Source: JAJRVH01 sp964505995 (GTDB lineage Bacteria > Pseudomonadota > Zetaproteobacteria > Mariprofundales > Mariprofundaceae). From it: a stretch of 31,368 nucleotides of DNA. The notes under the pieces were generated by a model, which was not told where the DNA came from, ran no database searches, and worked only from the letters and a program-made list of their open reading frames with translations. The stretch lies in assembly GCA_964505995.1 (NCBI GenBank), contig CAZDLB010000004.1, positions 1 to 31,368 on the forward strand, written 5' to 3'. This document shows positions 22,688 through 30,936 of this stretch, in pieces. The first letter of the stretch is position 1. Each line of letters starts with the position of its first letter. The translations under genes and the position numbers were made by a program.

Positions 22688-25600
22688 CTATTCTTCCTTC
22701 TTGTCGTCGTCCTCGTCCGTGAATTCGCTCAGCAGGTTGTCCAGCTTCAGCGTGGCATCGACGTCATCATCGAGATCGATCATGCCTCCCAGGCCTTCAT
22801 CCTGCTGATCGCCCTCGGCACCGGCCTCTCCGGACTCCTCCTCGGATACAGACTCCAGCATCGATGCATCGAGATTTTCCGACACATCCTCATTGATCTG
22901 AAGGTCAAATTCCCCTGTCGCCGTGAAATCATCCGCCTCCTCGGCAACCTCATCGATTGAGGTGCGAATGGTGCTGGTAAAGTCATCGGCAGGCTCCACT
23001 TCGGCCTCGGAGATGTCGAAACCGGCCTCCAGATCCCCTTCGCCGAGATCAAGGCTCGCCGTGGTCTCCTCGGCCTTCGCCGCTTCCTCAGCCTGTTCCG
23101 GCGTTTCTGCCTGCGGTTCTACGGCTCCTTCGGGCTGTTCCGCGGCTTCTTCCGACTGTTCTGGCTTTTCTTCCGGCTGTTCCGCCGTTTGCTCCTGCTC
23201 GGATTGCACATCAAAGCTGATATCCAGCGCCTCGGCCTCGGCTTCCGACGCCGTCTGCTCGACCGGCGCGGGAGCCTCGGATTCCGCTGCCTCCTCGAAC
23301 TGGATCTCGTCCGCGCCGCTTTCGCCCATCAGATCGAACTCGTCGGAATCCACCGAGGTATCCTTGGACCAGTCCATGGCCACGGTCTTTTCGAGATCCG
23401 CGGTTTCAACCTGGGGCCCCTCCTCCTCGGCGGCTGCCTGTTCCTCCGGCAGCTCGACATCGGAGAGATCGAAATCCAGGCCTTCACCGCCGGCATCCAG
23501 CGCCACGTCGGGAGCCGCCTGCGCTTCCCCGGCCGCTTCGGCAGGCGCTTCCCCGGCCTCGTCCTTGGCCTCGGCTTCGGAAGCCTCCCCGGCAGCGCCG
23601 GCCTCGGCCTCTTCGGTTTCGCTCTCCAGATCCAGATTCGCCAGATCCATCAGCGCGGCATCGAGCTCGGTCGTATCCTCGGCCCCGGCAGGCTCGATCA
23701 CGGTGTCCTCGCCGGCCTCGCCGGCGCTGGTATCGATCTCCGCGTCACCAAAGCCCAGATCCTCGATCTCATCGGAGATCGTGCCTTCCTCGGAAGCGAC
23801 CTCCTCGCCAATGATCTCGCTGACATCGGTCGGCGGCAGCGTGTCCTCCAGCGAGACATCGCCGAGATCCTCCGGCGCCGTTCCGCTCTTCAGCTCGTTG
23901 ATCACCTCGTTGAAGCGTTCCAGGTCACCGCCGGCCAGGGTCTGCGTGGCCTCGGCAATGGTCTCCTCGAATGCGGAACTGTCCCCCTTGCTCTGCAGGA
24001 TCTCCGCCTTCTTGATATGGGCCTCGGCATTGTTCGGATTCAGCCGCAGCGCAAGATTCACCTGCTGCAGGGCTTCATCCTCCATGCCGTAACGCATGTA
24101 GACATCGGCCTCGGCCAGATAGTCCACATTCGGGTCCGGCTCTTCCTCGACCTCTTCCTGGAAGGCCGGCATGGAGCCGGTATCCTCATCCGTCAGATCC
24201 GGGATCGAATCGGTGAAGGCCTGCTCCTGCTCCACCGTCATCTGGGCCGTATCCTCGACCGCCTGTTCCTCGCCCTTCAGGGCCTCGACATCGGCCTCCT
24301 CGACCTCGATCTCGGGGATATTCTCTTCACCGGTGCCTCCGGATACGGGGGCTGCTGCGGTGGAGGCTTCGGTCGCCGGAAGTTCCGGACCGCGTCCCTT
24401 CAGCTTGCTGATGAGCCATCCGACAACCGCCAGCAGGATGACCAGCAGCGCGCCGAGCACATAGGTCAGCCAACTGCTTCCCTCCTGCTGCTGGGCGGCC
24501 ACGGCTCGTTCGCGTGCCTTGTCCAGCTCGGACTGCAGCCGGGCCAGCTTCAGCTCCAGCTTTGCAATCTTCGCCTTGGCAGCCGCAGCATCGGCATCCG
24601 CCGGCCTGCTAGCCAGTGCGGCCAGCTTCTTCTCGTTCTCGGCAAGCTTGGCCTGCAGCTGCTCGTTCTGCTTCTTCAGGGCCTCAAGCTGTCGGGCCAG
24701 ATCGGCGTTCGCCGCGGTACCGCTTGCCGTGCCGGCGTTCGCCCCTTCTCCACCAGCCTCCTTCTCGGCCGGTGCCCCCGGAGCAGCGGTCGGCCTGGAT
24801 TCCGGCTGCGCGGCCGTCCCCATCGCCTTGCGCCCGATACGCACCCGCTTGCTGTAGCGCGTGCGCTGCGCCTCGGCCACGGCCGCATATCGCGGCTGCT
24901 TCTTCAGCTCCTTCCAGACCTTCTCGTGCTCGGCAATCAGCTTGCGCGCCTGACTCGGCGTAATGCGCTCAACCTCGGCGGCGCGGGGAACATCCAGGAA
25001 AGTGCCGGCCTTGATGAGATTGATGTTGTCCTGGTCGAACTTCGAGCGGTTCTTCTCGAACAGCGCAACCATGACCTGCTGCTGCGTAAAACGGTCATCC
25101 ACGCGCAGGCGCTGGGCCACGGTCGAAATCGTGTCACCATAGACCATCGGGCCATAGCGGTTCGTGCGCGCCCAGCCGTCAAAGGGCTTGAAGCCGCCAG
25201 CGGCCGGCTCGACCTCGGCCGGCGCCGGGGCGGCCGGAAGCTGCTCCGCTTCGGAAACCGTCGTATCCACGCCGGTCGGGGATTTCAGCGCATGCACGCT
25301 CGGCAGCGGCGCGCGCCTGGGACTCGGCTTCATCGCCTTGGGCAGATCCAGGAAGATCGGATATTTCTTGAAATGCGTCGCGCGATCGTAGCGCACCTTC
25401 AGCACCAGATTGAAGAACGGCGCATCGATGGCGTTGCGGGAGGAAAGCTCGACGCGCGTGCCCCGGCTGTCGCTCTGCACATCGGCGCGCAGGGAATTGA
25501 GAACCGGATCACGGTAGACTTCAAGGATGCGATAGTCCGTCGGGGCGGCGATCTCGACATAGACCCGGGAGATCGATTCATTCGCATCCAGACTCAGCGG

Positions 25601-25741
25601 GATCTCGGCATAGAACGGTTCACCCAGATGGCTGGCAACCTCAAGCTTTCCCAGTGATACCGCGTGTGCGTTTGCCGCCAGCAGCAACATCGCGGCCGCC
25701 AGCCAGCTCAACACCATCTTCTGCCCACGTCGATTGCTCAT
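22688..25741 (-). CDS. fimV: FimV/HubP-type polar landmark protein
   Basis: A large (1017-residue) single-pass inner-membrane protein that organises the cell pole, type IV pili and twitching signalling in relatives. In order: signal peptide ending ANAHA (about residue 27); the FimV N-terminal beta domain (SLGKLEVASHLGEPFYAEIP); a LysM-like peptidoglycan-binding domain (about 188-252, MVYGDTISTVAQRLRVDDRF); a coiled coil (about 345-420); a membrane helix (about 423-446); a TPR-like motif (YLAEADVYMRYGMEDEALQQ); and a very long, strongly acidic Glu/Ala-rich tail of over 400 residues. The usual FimV C-terminal TPR-like end is not evident; only LKLDNLLSEF remains. GGAGGGG 4-5 bases before ATG 25739-25741 fixes the start; an upstream in-frame ATG is rejected. 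Confidence 0.92.
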   Translation of the reverse strand: MSNRRGQKMVLSWLAAAMLLLAANAHAVSLGKLEVASHLGEPFYAEIPLSLDANESISRVYVEIAAPTDYRILEVYRDPVLNSLRADVQSDSRGTRVELSSRNAIDAPFFNLVLKVRYDRATHFKKYPIFLDLPKAMKPSPRRAPLPSVHALKSPTGVDTTVSEAEQLPAAPAPAEVEPAAGGFKPFDGWARTNRYGPMVYGDTISTVAQRLRVDDRFTQQQVMVALFEKNRSKFDQDNINLIKAGTFLDVPRAAEVERITPSQARKLIAEHEKVWKELKKQPRYAAVAEAQRTRYSKRVRIGRKAMGTAAQPESRPTAAPGAPAEKEAGGEGANAGTASGTAANADLARQLEALKKQNEQLQAKLAENEKKLAALASRPADADAAAAKAKIAKLELKLARLQSELDKARERAVAAQQQEGSSWLTYVLGALLVILLAVVGWLISKLKGRGPELPATEASTAAAPVSGGTGEENIPEIEVEEADVEALKGEEQAVEDTAQMTVEQEQAFTDSIPDLTDEDTGSMPAFQEEVEEEPDPNVDYLAEADVYMRYGMEDEALQQVNLALRLNPNNAEAHIKKAEILQSKGDSSAFEETIAEATQTLAGGDLERFNEVINELKSGTAPEDLGDVSLEDTLPPTDVSEIIGEEVASEEGTISDEIEDLGFGDAEIDTSAGEAGEDTVIEPAGAEDTTELDAALMDLANLDLESETEEAEAGAAGEASEAEAKDEAGEAPAEAAGEAQAAPDVALDAGGEGLDFDLSDVELPEEQAAAEEEGPQVETADLEKTVAMDWSKDTSVDSDEFDLMGESGADEIQFEEAAESEAPAPVEQTASEAEAEALDISFDVQSEQEQTAEQPEEKPEQSEEAAEQPEGAVEPQAETPEQAEEAAKAEETTASLDLGEGDLEAGFDISEAEVEPADDFTSTIRTSIDEVAEEADDFTATGEFDLQINEDVSENLDASMLESVSEEESGEAGAEGDQQDEGLGGMIDLDDDVDATLKLDNLLSEFTDEDDDKKEE

Positions 25742-25778
25742 GTTCCCCTCCATCTGAGCCCCCATCTGTGGCCCGAAA

Positions 25779-26810
25779 CTAAGGTTGTTGGATCAGGATT
25801 TCCGCTATTTGTACGGCATTTAGAGCCGCACCTTTACGTACATTATCAGCAACGACCCATAAATGCAAGGAATTTGGGAAAGATTGGTCTTCCCGAATGC
25901 GCCCGACCCAGACCGGATCGGAGCCTGCGGCCTCGCTGGGCATCGGATAATCCTCACCCTTCGGGTCATCAACAACGCAGATGCCATCGGCCTCGGCCAG
26001 GATCGCGCGCGCCCGCTCGGCCGACATCGGCGCCTCGAAGGTCACGTTGACGGCCTCGGAATGGCCATAGAAGACCGGCACGCGCACCGTTGTCGCGGTC
26101 ACGGCGATATCGGCCTCCATGATCTTGCGCGTCTCATCCATCATCTTGCGCTCTTCCTTGGTGTAGCCGTCCTCCATGAATACGTCAATGTGCGGAATCA
26201 CGTTGAACGCGATGCGCGCCGGAAAGACATCCACCTGGGGCTCCTGCGCGTTCAGCAGCTGCGCGGTCTGCCGCGCCAGCTCCTCGATCGCCCGCCCGCC
26301 GGCTCCGGAAACGGCCTGGTAGGTCGAAACCACAACCCGCCTGATCGGCACGGCATCATGCAGCGGCTTGAGCGCCACGACCATCTGAATCGTCGAACAG
26401 TTCGGATTGGCGATGATGCGATTGCGCCGGGCCATCTCCAGCGCATGGGGATTCACCTCGGGCACCACCAGCGCGATCTCCGGATCCATGCGCCAGGCAC
26501 TGGAGTTGTCCACGACATAGCAGCCGGCCTCGGCAAAGCGCGGCGCATGCCTAAGCGACGTGCCGCCGCCGGCCGAGAACAGCGCGATGTCCAGACCCGT
26601 CGGATCGAAATCCTCCAGATCCTGGACCGTGTACTGCCGGCCTTTGAACTCGATGGCCGAACCGGCACTGCGGCTGGAGGCCAGCGGCACCAGATCGGCC
26701 ACCGGAAAATCCCGTTCCTCCAGGATCTCCAGCATCGTCTTGCCCACCGCGCCCGTGGCGCCGACTACGGCGACGCGATAAGCCTCTTTCTTCGGCAGAA
26801 ACGCTTCCAT
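25779..26810 (-). CDS. asd: Aspartate-semialdehyde dehydrogenase
   Basis: Makes aspartate semialdehyde from aspartyl phosphate with NADPH, feeding threonine, methionine, lysine and diaminopimelate synthesis. The 343-residue protein has the Rossmann motif VAVVGATGAVGKTMLEIL, LPLASSRSAG-type text (VPLASSRSAGS), FSAGGGTSLRHAP, the active-site cysteine in IIANPNCSTIQM (Cys138), STYQAVSGAGG, and RVPVFYGHSEAVNV. The start is taken at ATG 26808-26810, six bases from GGGAG; an ATG two codons upstream touches that site. It follows leuB by 13 bases. The last 80 or so coding bases are unusually A+T-rich with rare codons and contain a possible internal promoter. Confidence 0.95.
   Translation of the reverse strand: MEAFLPKKEAYRVAVVGATGAVGKTMLEILEERDFPVADLVPLASSRSAGSAIEFKGRQYTVQDLEDFDPTGLDIALFSAGGGTSLRHAPRFAEAGCYVVDNSSAWRMDPEIALVVPEVNPHALEMARRNRIIANPNCSTIQMVVALKPLHDAVPIRRVVVSTYQAVSGAGGRAIEELARQTAQLLNAQEPQVDVFPARIAFNVIPHIDVFMEDGYTKEERKMMDETRKIMEADIAVTATTVRVPVFYGHSEAVNVTFEAPMSAERARAILAEADGICVVDDPKGEDYPMPSEAAGSDPVWVGRIREDQSFPNSLHLWVVADNVRKGAALNAVQIAEILIQQP
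25842..25868 (-). promoter_or_regulatory. Possible internal promoter in the asd 3' end for fimV-truA
   Basis: On the minus strand TTGCAT (25863-25868) and GATAAT (25842-25847) are spaced by 15 bases (16 if CTTGCA is used). They lie in a locally A+T-rich end of asd, about 100 bases before the fimV start. It could let the fimV group be expressed apart from the biosynthetic genes. The spacer is short, so confidence is modest. Confidence 0.35.
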
Positions 26811-26823
26811 TTCCATCTCCCGT

Positions 26824-27912
26824 TCAGTCCCGGGCCAGCGCCCGCAGGCTGTTGCAGACGGCATCGCCCATGCCCGAGCAGGATACCGCATCCTCGCCAT
26901 TCATTGCCAGATCCACGGTGCGCACGCCGGCATCGAGCGTATTTTCCACCGCCTTTTCAAGCACATCGGCCAGATCGGCACGATCCAGCGAATAGCGCAG
27001 CATCATCGCCACGGAGAGGATCGTCGCCAGCGGATTGGCCTTGTCCTGACCGGCGATATCGGGCGCCGAGCCGTGAATCGGCTCATACATCGCGAATTTC
27101 TCCCCGATCGAGGCCGAAGGCAGCATGCCGATCGATCCGGTCAGCATCGACGCCTCATCGGAAAGGATGTCGCCGAACAGGTTGCCGGTGACGATGACAT
27201 CGAACTGGCGCGGATTGCGGATCAGCTGCATCGCGGCATTGTCGACATACATGTGCGACAGCTCGACATCGGAAAACTCCGCATCATGCACCTCGGTCAC
27301 GACCTGGCGCCAGAGCTCGGACACATCCAGCACATTGGCCTTCTCGACGCTGCACACGCGCCCGTTGCGCAATCTCGCCGCCTCGAAGGCCTTTCTTGCG
27401 ATGCGCCGGATCTCGCCCTCGCGATAGCCCATGGTATTGAAGCCGTAGCGCTCGCCGTCGCGGGACTCGATGCCGCGCGGCTGACCGAAATAGATGCCGG
27501 AAACCAGCTCGCGCACGACGAGAATATCCACGCCTTCGATGACCTCGGGCTTCAGCGTCGAGGCATCGAGCAACTGGCGATGCACCTTGCTCGGCCGGTA
27601 GTTGGCAAACAGCCCCAGATCCTCGCGGATGCGCAGCAGGCCAGCCTCGGGCCTGAGCGGCTTGTCCAGCGCCTCCCACTGCGGGCCGCCGACCGCGCCC
27701 AGCAGCACCGCATCGCTGGCATGCGCCAGCTTCTGCGTCGCTTCGGGATAGGGATCGCCGCTGGCTTCATAGCCGGCACCACCGATGGCGGCCTCCTCCC
27801 ACTCGGCTCCAAGCCCGAAGTCCGCATTGAGTACGTCGAGCACCTTCAGCGCCTCGCGCACGATCTCCGGACCGATGCCGTCGCCCGGCAACACTGCAAT
27901 CCTGACTGTCAT
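26824..27912 (-). CDS. leuB: 3-isopropylmalate dehydrogenase
   Basis: Oxidative decarboxylation of 3-isopropylmalate with NAD+, the third step of leucine synthesis. The 362-residue protein shows VLPGDGIGPEIVREAL at the N-terminus, the substrate-binding RELVSGIYFGQPRG, the IARKAFEAARLRNGRVCSVE region, and the conserved GNLFGDILSDEASMLTGSIG. EPIHGSAPDIAGQDKANPLA gives the NAD-specific adenine loop. Length is normal. It starts 2 bases after the nrdR stop and is followed by asd 13 bases on. The leuB-asd-fimV-truA order matches Pseudomonas-type genomes. leuC and leuD are not in the window. Confidence 0.96.
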   Translation of the reverse strand: MTVRIAVLPGDGIGPEIVREALKVLDVLNADFGLGAEWEEAAIGGAGYEASGDPYPEATQKLAHASDAVLLGAVGGPQWEALDKPLRPEAGLLRIREDLGLFANYRPSKVHRQLLDASTLKPEVIEGVDILVVRELVSGIYFGQPRGIESRDGERYGFNTMGYREGEIRRIARKAFEAARLRNGRVCSVEKANVLDVSELWRQVVTEVHDAEFSDVELSHMYVDNAAMQLIRNPRQFDVIVTGNLFGDILSDEASMLTGSIGMLPSASIGEKFAMYEPIHGSAPDIAGQDKANPLATILSVAMMLRYSLDRADLADVLEKAVENTLDAGVRTVDLAMNGEDAVSCSGMGDAVCNSLRALARD

Positions 27913-27914
27913 CT

Positions 27915-28373
27915 CTACTCCCTGTTCCCCATGGCCGCCTTCACCGCAGCCAGAAAATCATCCACATCCTTGAATTCGCGATAGACCGAAGCGAAACGCA
28001 CATAGGCCACACCGTCGAGATTGCGCAGCTGCTCCATGACGAATTCGCCGATCGTCTCGGCCGGCACCTCCGACTCGCCCATCTCCTGCACCGCACGCAG
28101 GACCGCGTTCACACCCTGCTCCAGCGCATCGGCCGAAACCGGACGCTTCTCCAGCGCCTTCTGCATGCCCGCATGCACCTTGCCGACATCGAAGGCCTGG
28201 CGCGTGCCGTCCTTCTTGATGACCAGCGGCAGCTTCAGCTCGGCGCGCTCGAAGGTCGAGAATCGCTTGCCGCAGACCTCGCATTCGCGCCGACGGCGCA
28301 CGGTCGCCCCCTCCTCGACCACCCTGGAGTCGATGACCCGGGTATCGGCATTGGCGCAGAAGGGACAATGCAT
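27915..28373 (-). CDS. nrdR: Transcriptional repressor NrdR
   Basis: A nucleotide-sensing repressor of ribonucleotide reductase genes. The 152-residue protein begins with the zinc ribbon MHCPFCANADTRVIDSR and CEVCGKRFSTFERAE, giving the four zinc cysteines. The ATP-cone follows (LVIKKDGTRQAFDVGKVHAG), and FASVYREFKDVDDF lies near the end. Length is typical. It lies 9 bases after glyA and 2 before leuB, so it is very likely cotranscribed. A glyA-nrdR link is common in proteobacteria. No NrdR-box pair was recognised in the window. Confidence 0.96.
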   Translation of the reverse strand: MHCPFCANADTRVIDSRVVEEGATVRRRRECEVCGKRFSTFERAELKLPLVIKKDGTRQAFDVGKVHAGMQKALEKRPVSADALEQGVNAVLRAVQEMGESEVPAETIGEFVMEQLRNLDGVAYVRFASVYREFKDVDDFLAAVKAAMGNRE

Positions 28374-28382
28374 CGCGCCGGA

Positions 28383-29642
28383 TCAGTCCTCGTAGATCGG
28401 GAAGCGATCCGTCAGCTGACGCACCTCGGCCGCCACCTGCTGCTGCACCGATGTATCCTCCGGTGCGTTGAGCACCTTCAGGATCATCTCGCCGATCTGC
28501 ACGGCCTCGGCCTCCTTCATGCCGCGCGACGTGATCACCGAGGCGCCGATGCGGATGCCGCTGGTGACAAACGGCGATTCCGGATCAAACGGAATGGTGT
28601 TCTTGTTCGTCGTGATGCCGGCCGCCTCCAGCGCCTCCTCGGCCTGCTTGCCGGTGATGCCCTGCGGGCGCACGTCCACGCGGAACATGTGGCAGTCGGT
28701 GCCACCGGACACGATGCGCAAGCCCCCCTTGACCAGCGTATCGGCCAGCGCGCGCGCATTGGCAACCACCTGCTTCTGATCGGCCCTGAACTGCTCGCCC
28801 AGCGCCTCGCCGAAGGCCACGGCCTTGGCGGCAATCACATGCATCAGCGGTCCGCCCTGGATGCCCGGGAAGATGCGCGAGTTGATGGCCTTGGCCAGAT
28901 CGTCATCGTCGGTCAGGATCATGCCGCCGCGCGGGCCGCGCAGCGTCTTGTGCGTCGTCGTCGTGATCACATGCGCATGCCCCACCGGGCTCGGATAGAC
29001 CCCGGCGGCGATCAGGCCGGCATAATGGGCCATGTCCACCATCAGGATGGCGCCGACGGAATCGGCGATCTTGCGCATGCGAGCGAAATCGATCGGCCGC
29101 TCATAGGCCGAGGCGCCGCCGATGATCATCTTCGGCCGGTGCAGCTCGGCCATCTTCTGCATCACGTCGTAATCGATCAGCTCATTGTCCTCGCGCACGC
29201 CGTAGGCCACGACATTGTAGAGCCTGCCGGAGAAGTTCACCGGCGAGCCGTGCGTCAGATGGCCCCCATGCGCCAGATCCATGCCCATGATCGTGTCGCC
29301 GGGCTTGAGCACGGCCATGTAGACGGCCATGTTCGCCTGCGAGCCCGAATGCGGCTGCACGTTCACATGCTTGACCCCGAACAGCTTTCGGGCGCGCTCC
29401 TGCGCGATCTTCTCGACCTCATCCACATGCTCGCAGCCACCGTAATAACGGCGTCCGGGATAGCCCTCGGCATACTTGTTGGTCAGCACCGAGCCCTGGG
29501 CCTGCATGACGGCCTTCGAGACAATGTTCTCGCTGGCGATCAGCTCCAGGGTGTGGCGCTGACGGCCCAGCTCGGCCTCGATGGCCCTGGCCACAGCCTC
29601 ATCGGCCAGCGGTGCGTTGAAGAAATCGCTGCGATCGGACAT
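28383..29642 (-). CDS. glyA: Serine hydroxymethyltransferase
   Basis: A PLP enzyme that interconverts serine and glycine while charging tetrahydrofolate with a one-carbon unit. At 419 residues it has normal bacterial length. Motifs are LELIASENIVSKAVMQAQGS, KYAEGYPGRRYYGGCEHVDE, VNVQPHSGSQANMAVY, and MVDMAHYAGLIAAGVYPSP. The PLP lysine is Lys232 in VITTTTHKTLRGPRGG. GAGGAG about six bases before the ATG is the ribosome site. It is the promoter-proximal gene of the long minus-strand run ending at truA, with a sigma70-type promoter candidate 67 bases upstream. Confidence 0.97.
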   Translation of the reverse strand: MSDRSDFFNAPLADEAVARAIEAELGRQRHTLELIASENIVSKAVMQAQGSVLTNKYAEGYPGRRYYGGCEHVDEVEKIAQERARKLFGVKHVNVQPHSGSQANMAVYMAVLKPGDTIMGMDLAHGGHLTHGSPVNFSGRLYNVVAYGVREDNELIDYDVMQKMAELHRPKMIIGGASAYERPIDFARMRKIADSVGAILMVDMAHYAGLIAAGVYPSPVGHAHVITTTTHKTLRGPRGGMILTDDDDLAKAINSRIFPGIQGGPLMHVIAAKAVAFGEALGEQFRADQKQVVANARALADTLVKGGLRIVSGGTDCHMFRVDVRPQGITGKQAEEALEAAGITTNKNTIPFDPESPFVTSGIRIGASVITSRGMKEAEAVQIGEMILKVLNAPEDTSVQQQVAAEVRQLTDRFPIYED

Positions 29643-29715
29643 GAAAACTCCTCGGAAATCAAAGCATCAGCGGCCGCGTCGCAACAGCGCGGAAACGGCC
29701 CTGAAATGGTGCGGC

Positions 29716-29744
29716 ATTATGGCGAATGATGCGGCCGGCGTCAT
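29716..29744 (-). promoter_or_regulatory. Candidate promoter of the glyA operon
   Basis: On the minus strand ATGACG (29739-29744) and CATAAT (29716-29721) are spaced by exactly 17 bases; the -10 matches 5 of 6 positions. Transcription would begin near 29709, giving a leader of about 67 bases. It lies between the rplS terminator and glyA. Confidence 0.5.
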
Positions 29745-29778
29745 CCGCAAACTTGTTCCCGGATGCCATCGGCCCACG

Positions 29779-29802
29779 AAAAAGGGGAGCCGAAGCTCCC
29801 CT
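29779..29802 (-). terminator. Rho-independent terminator after rplS
   Basis: Read on the minus strand, AGGGGAGC (29795-29802), a TTCG tetraloop and GCTCCCCT (29783-29790) form a perfect 8-base stem. It is followed directly by TTTTT (29779-29783, sharing the last stem T). It lies about 20 bases after the rplS stop and separates the rplS unit from glyA. Confidence 0.92.
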
Positions 29803-29823
29803 CTGCAATCCTGTCGCCAGGCC

Positions 29824-30192
29824 TCAGTAGCGGCGCTCGCGGATACGGGCTGCCTTGCCGCGCAATGCACGCAGATAGTAGAGCTTGGCGCGGCGCACGC
29901 GACCATGGCGCACGACCTTGATGCTCTCGATCATCGGCGAATGCAGCGGAAACACGCGCTCCACGCCGACATTGTTGGAAATCTTGCGCACCGTGAACGT
30001 GCTCGAGATGCCGTTGTTGTGGCGGGCAATGACGATGCCCTCATAGGCCTGCAGGCGTTCGGTCTTCACGACGCCCTTCTTGGTGTCCTTGTAATCCACG
30101 ATGCGGACATTCACGCGGACGGTGTCGCCCTCGCGGAATGCCGGAATATCGTCACGCAACTGATCCTTCGTTACATCATCCAGTGCACGCAT
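29824..30192 (-). CDS. rplS: 50S ribosomal protein L19
   Basis: A large-subunit protein at the 30S-50S interface. The 122-residue protein shows the L19 signature: FREGDTVRVNVRIVDYKD, RLQAYEGIVIARHNNGISST, FTVRKISNNVGVERVFPLHS, and the C-terminal VRHGRVRRAKLYYLRALRGK. GGAGG lies seven bases before the ATG. It follows the PF09936 methyltransferase gene by 37 bases and ends just before a strong terminator. The rpsP, rimM and trmD genes that usually precede rplS are not in this window. Confidence 0.97.
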   Translation of the reverse strand: MRALDDVTKDQLRDDIPAFREGDTVRVNVRIVDYKDTKKGVVKTERLQAYEGIVIARHNNGISSTFTVRKISNNVGVERVFPLHSPMIESIKVVRHGRVRRAKLYYLRALRGKAARIRERRY

Positions 30193-30229
30193 GTCTATGC
30201 CTCCAAGCTTGCCGGGCCCTTAAGGGCGC

Positions 30230-30775
30230 CTAGCGGGCCAGTCTGTCCAGATAGATGGCCAGAGCAGCCCTTACGGAAAGGTGGCGAACCATACCGATCC
30301 CGGCTATCGGTGACAACCACCCATTTGGCTCGGGCAGATTTGCCGCATCCAGCCCCCAGCCCGTGCCGAAGACGATCAGATGATTTCCCTTGATTTCCCG
30401 CAGCTTGCGGACATCCGTCACGTTCTCGCCCGGCGGCGCGGCGGAGGTGTACCACAGCTTGTAATCCCGTTCCTGCAGCAGCGATTCCAGCGAAAACGCG
30501 CATCGGACCTGTTCAAGCACCGTCTTGCGCGCCGGATTGCGCGTCCCGCCCGGCCCGGTCAGGTAATAATCGAGCATGTCCGCGATCAGCGCATGCATGC
30601 CGGGGGCCGGATGCACCAGATACACCGGCGCGACATCGTAGAAGGCGCAGGTGCGCGCGAAATCGTGGACATCGATCGACGTGATCGCCGTCGTGGTCGT
30701 CTCGCCCCGGCGATTGAGCACCGGATGATGCACCAGAGCCACGGCAATTCTGGGGGCGATCTTCGGTTTCTGCAT
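30230..30775 (-). CDS. PF09936-type SAM-dependent RNA methyltransferase
   Basis: A 181-residue single-domain SPOUT-like RNA methyltransferase. Recognisable blocks are VALVHHPVLNRRGETTTTAI, SIDVHDFARTCAFYDVAPVY, VYLVHPAPGMHALIADM, HLIVFGTGWGLDAANL and the closing HLSVRAALAIYLDRLAR. Members of this family are frequently encoded next to trmD and rplS, which agrees with its place here; the target RNA is not established. ATG 30773-30775 is used because the family starts at this point and the upstream frame has no ribosome site. TATCTT lies eight bases before it, so transcription may begin almost at the start codon. It is divergent from the STAS gene. Confidence 0.85.
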   Translation of the reverse strand: MQKPKIAPRIAVALVHHPVLNRRGETTTTAITSIDVHDFARTCAFYDVAPVYLVHPAPGMHALIADMLDYYLTGPGGTRNPARKTVLEQVRCAFSLESLLQERDYKLWYTSAAPPGENVTDVRKLREIKGNHLIVFGTGWGLDAANLPEPNGWLSPIAGIGMVRHLSVRAALAIYLDRLAR

Positions 30776-30872
30776 GGTTGCGCAAGATAAGCGTTCTTGC
30801 TGAGGCAATCCATCGGCGTGGGTGTGGCGGCTGACGCCTAACCGCATTCGAGCCTGCCAGATACCCGCAAAC

Positions 30873-30889
30873 TGGCATGCTTTCTGCTT
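30873..30889 (+). promoter_or_regulatory. Candidate sigma54 promoter of the STAS gene
   Basis: TGGCATG-CTTT-CTGCTT carries the GG and GC dinucleotides at 30874-30875 and 30886-30887, exactly 10 bases apart, as required for -24/-12 recognition. Other positions also agree with TGGCACGnnnnTTGCW at most places. Transcription would start near 30899, 38 bases before the ATG and its ACGGAGG ribosome site. No enhancer-binding site was identified. Confidence 0.4.
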
Positions 30890-30936
30890 ATTTTCGAGCA
30901 GCTAATCTGTTGCACGATGATCTCACGGAGGCAATC

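Noticed and set aside
23189..25657. Very long plus-strand open frame (822 codons) opposite fimV
   Set aside because: The translation is Arg/Gly/Leu/His-rich with no recognisable motif, while the minus strand encodes a complete FimV. It arises from high G+C content.
29643..29715. Riboswitch in the glyA leader
   Set aside because: The leader is only about 67 bases and shows neither a glycine nor a THF riboswitch core.
30209..30232. GC-rich palindrome (GCCCTTAAGGGC) between the methyltransferase gene and rplS as a terminator
   Set aside because: There is no loop and no T-run on either strand, and the genes appear cotranscribed.
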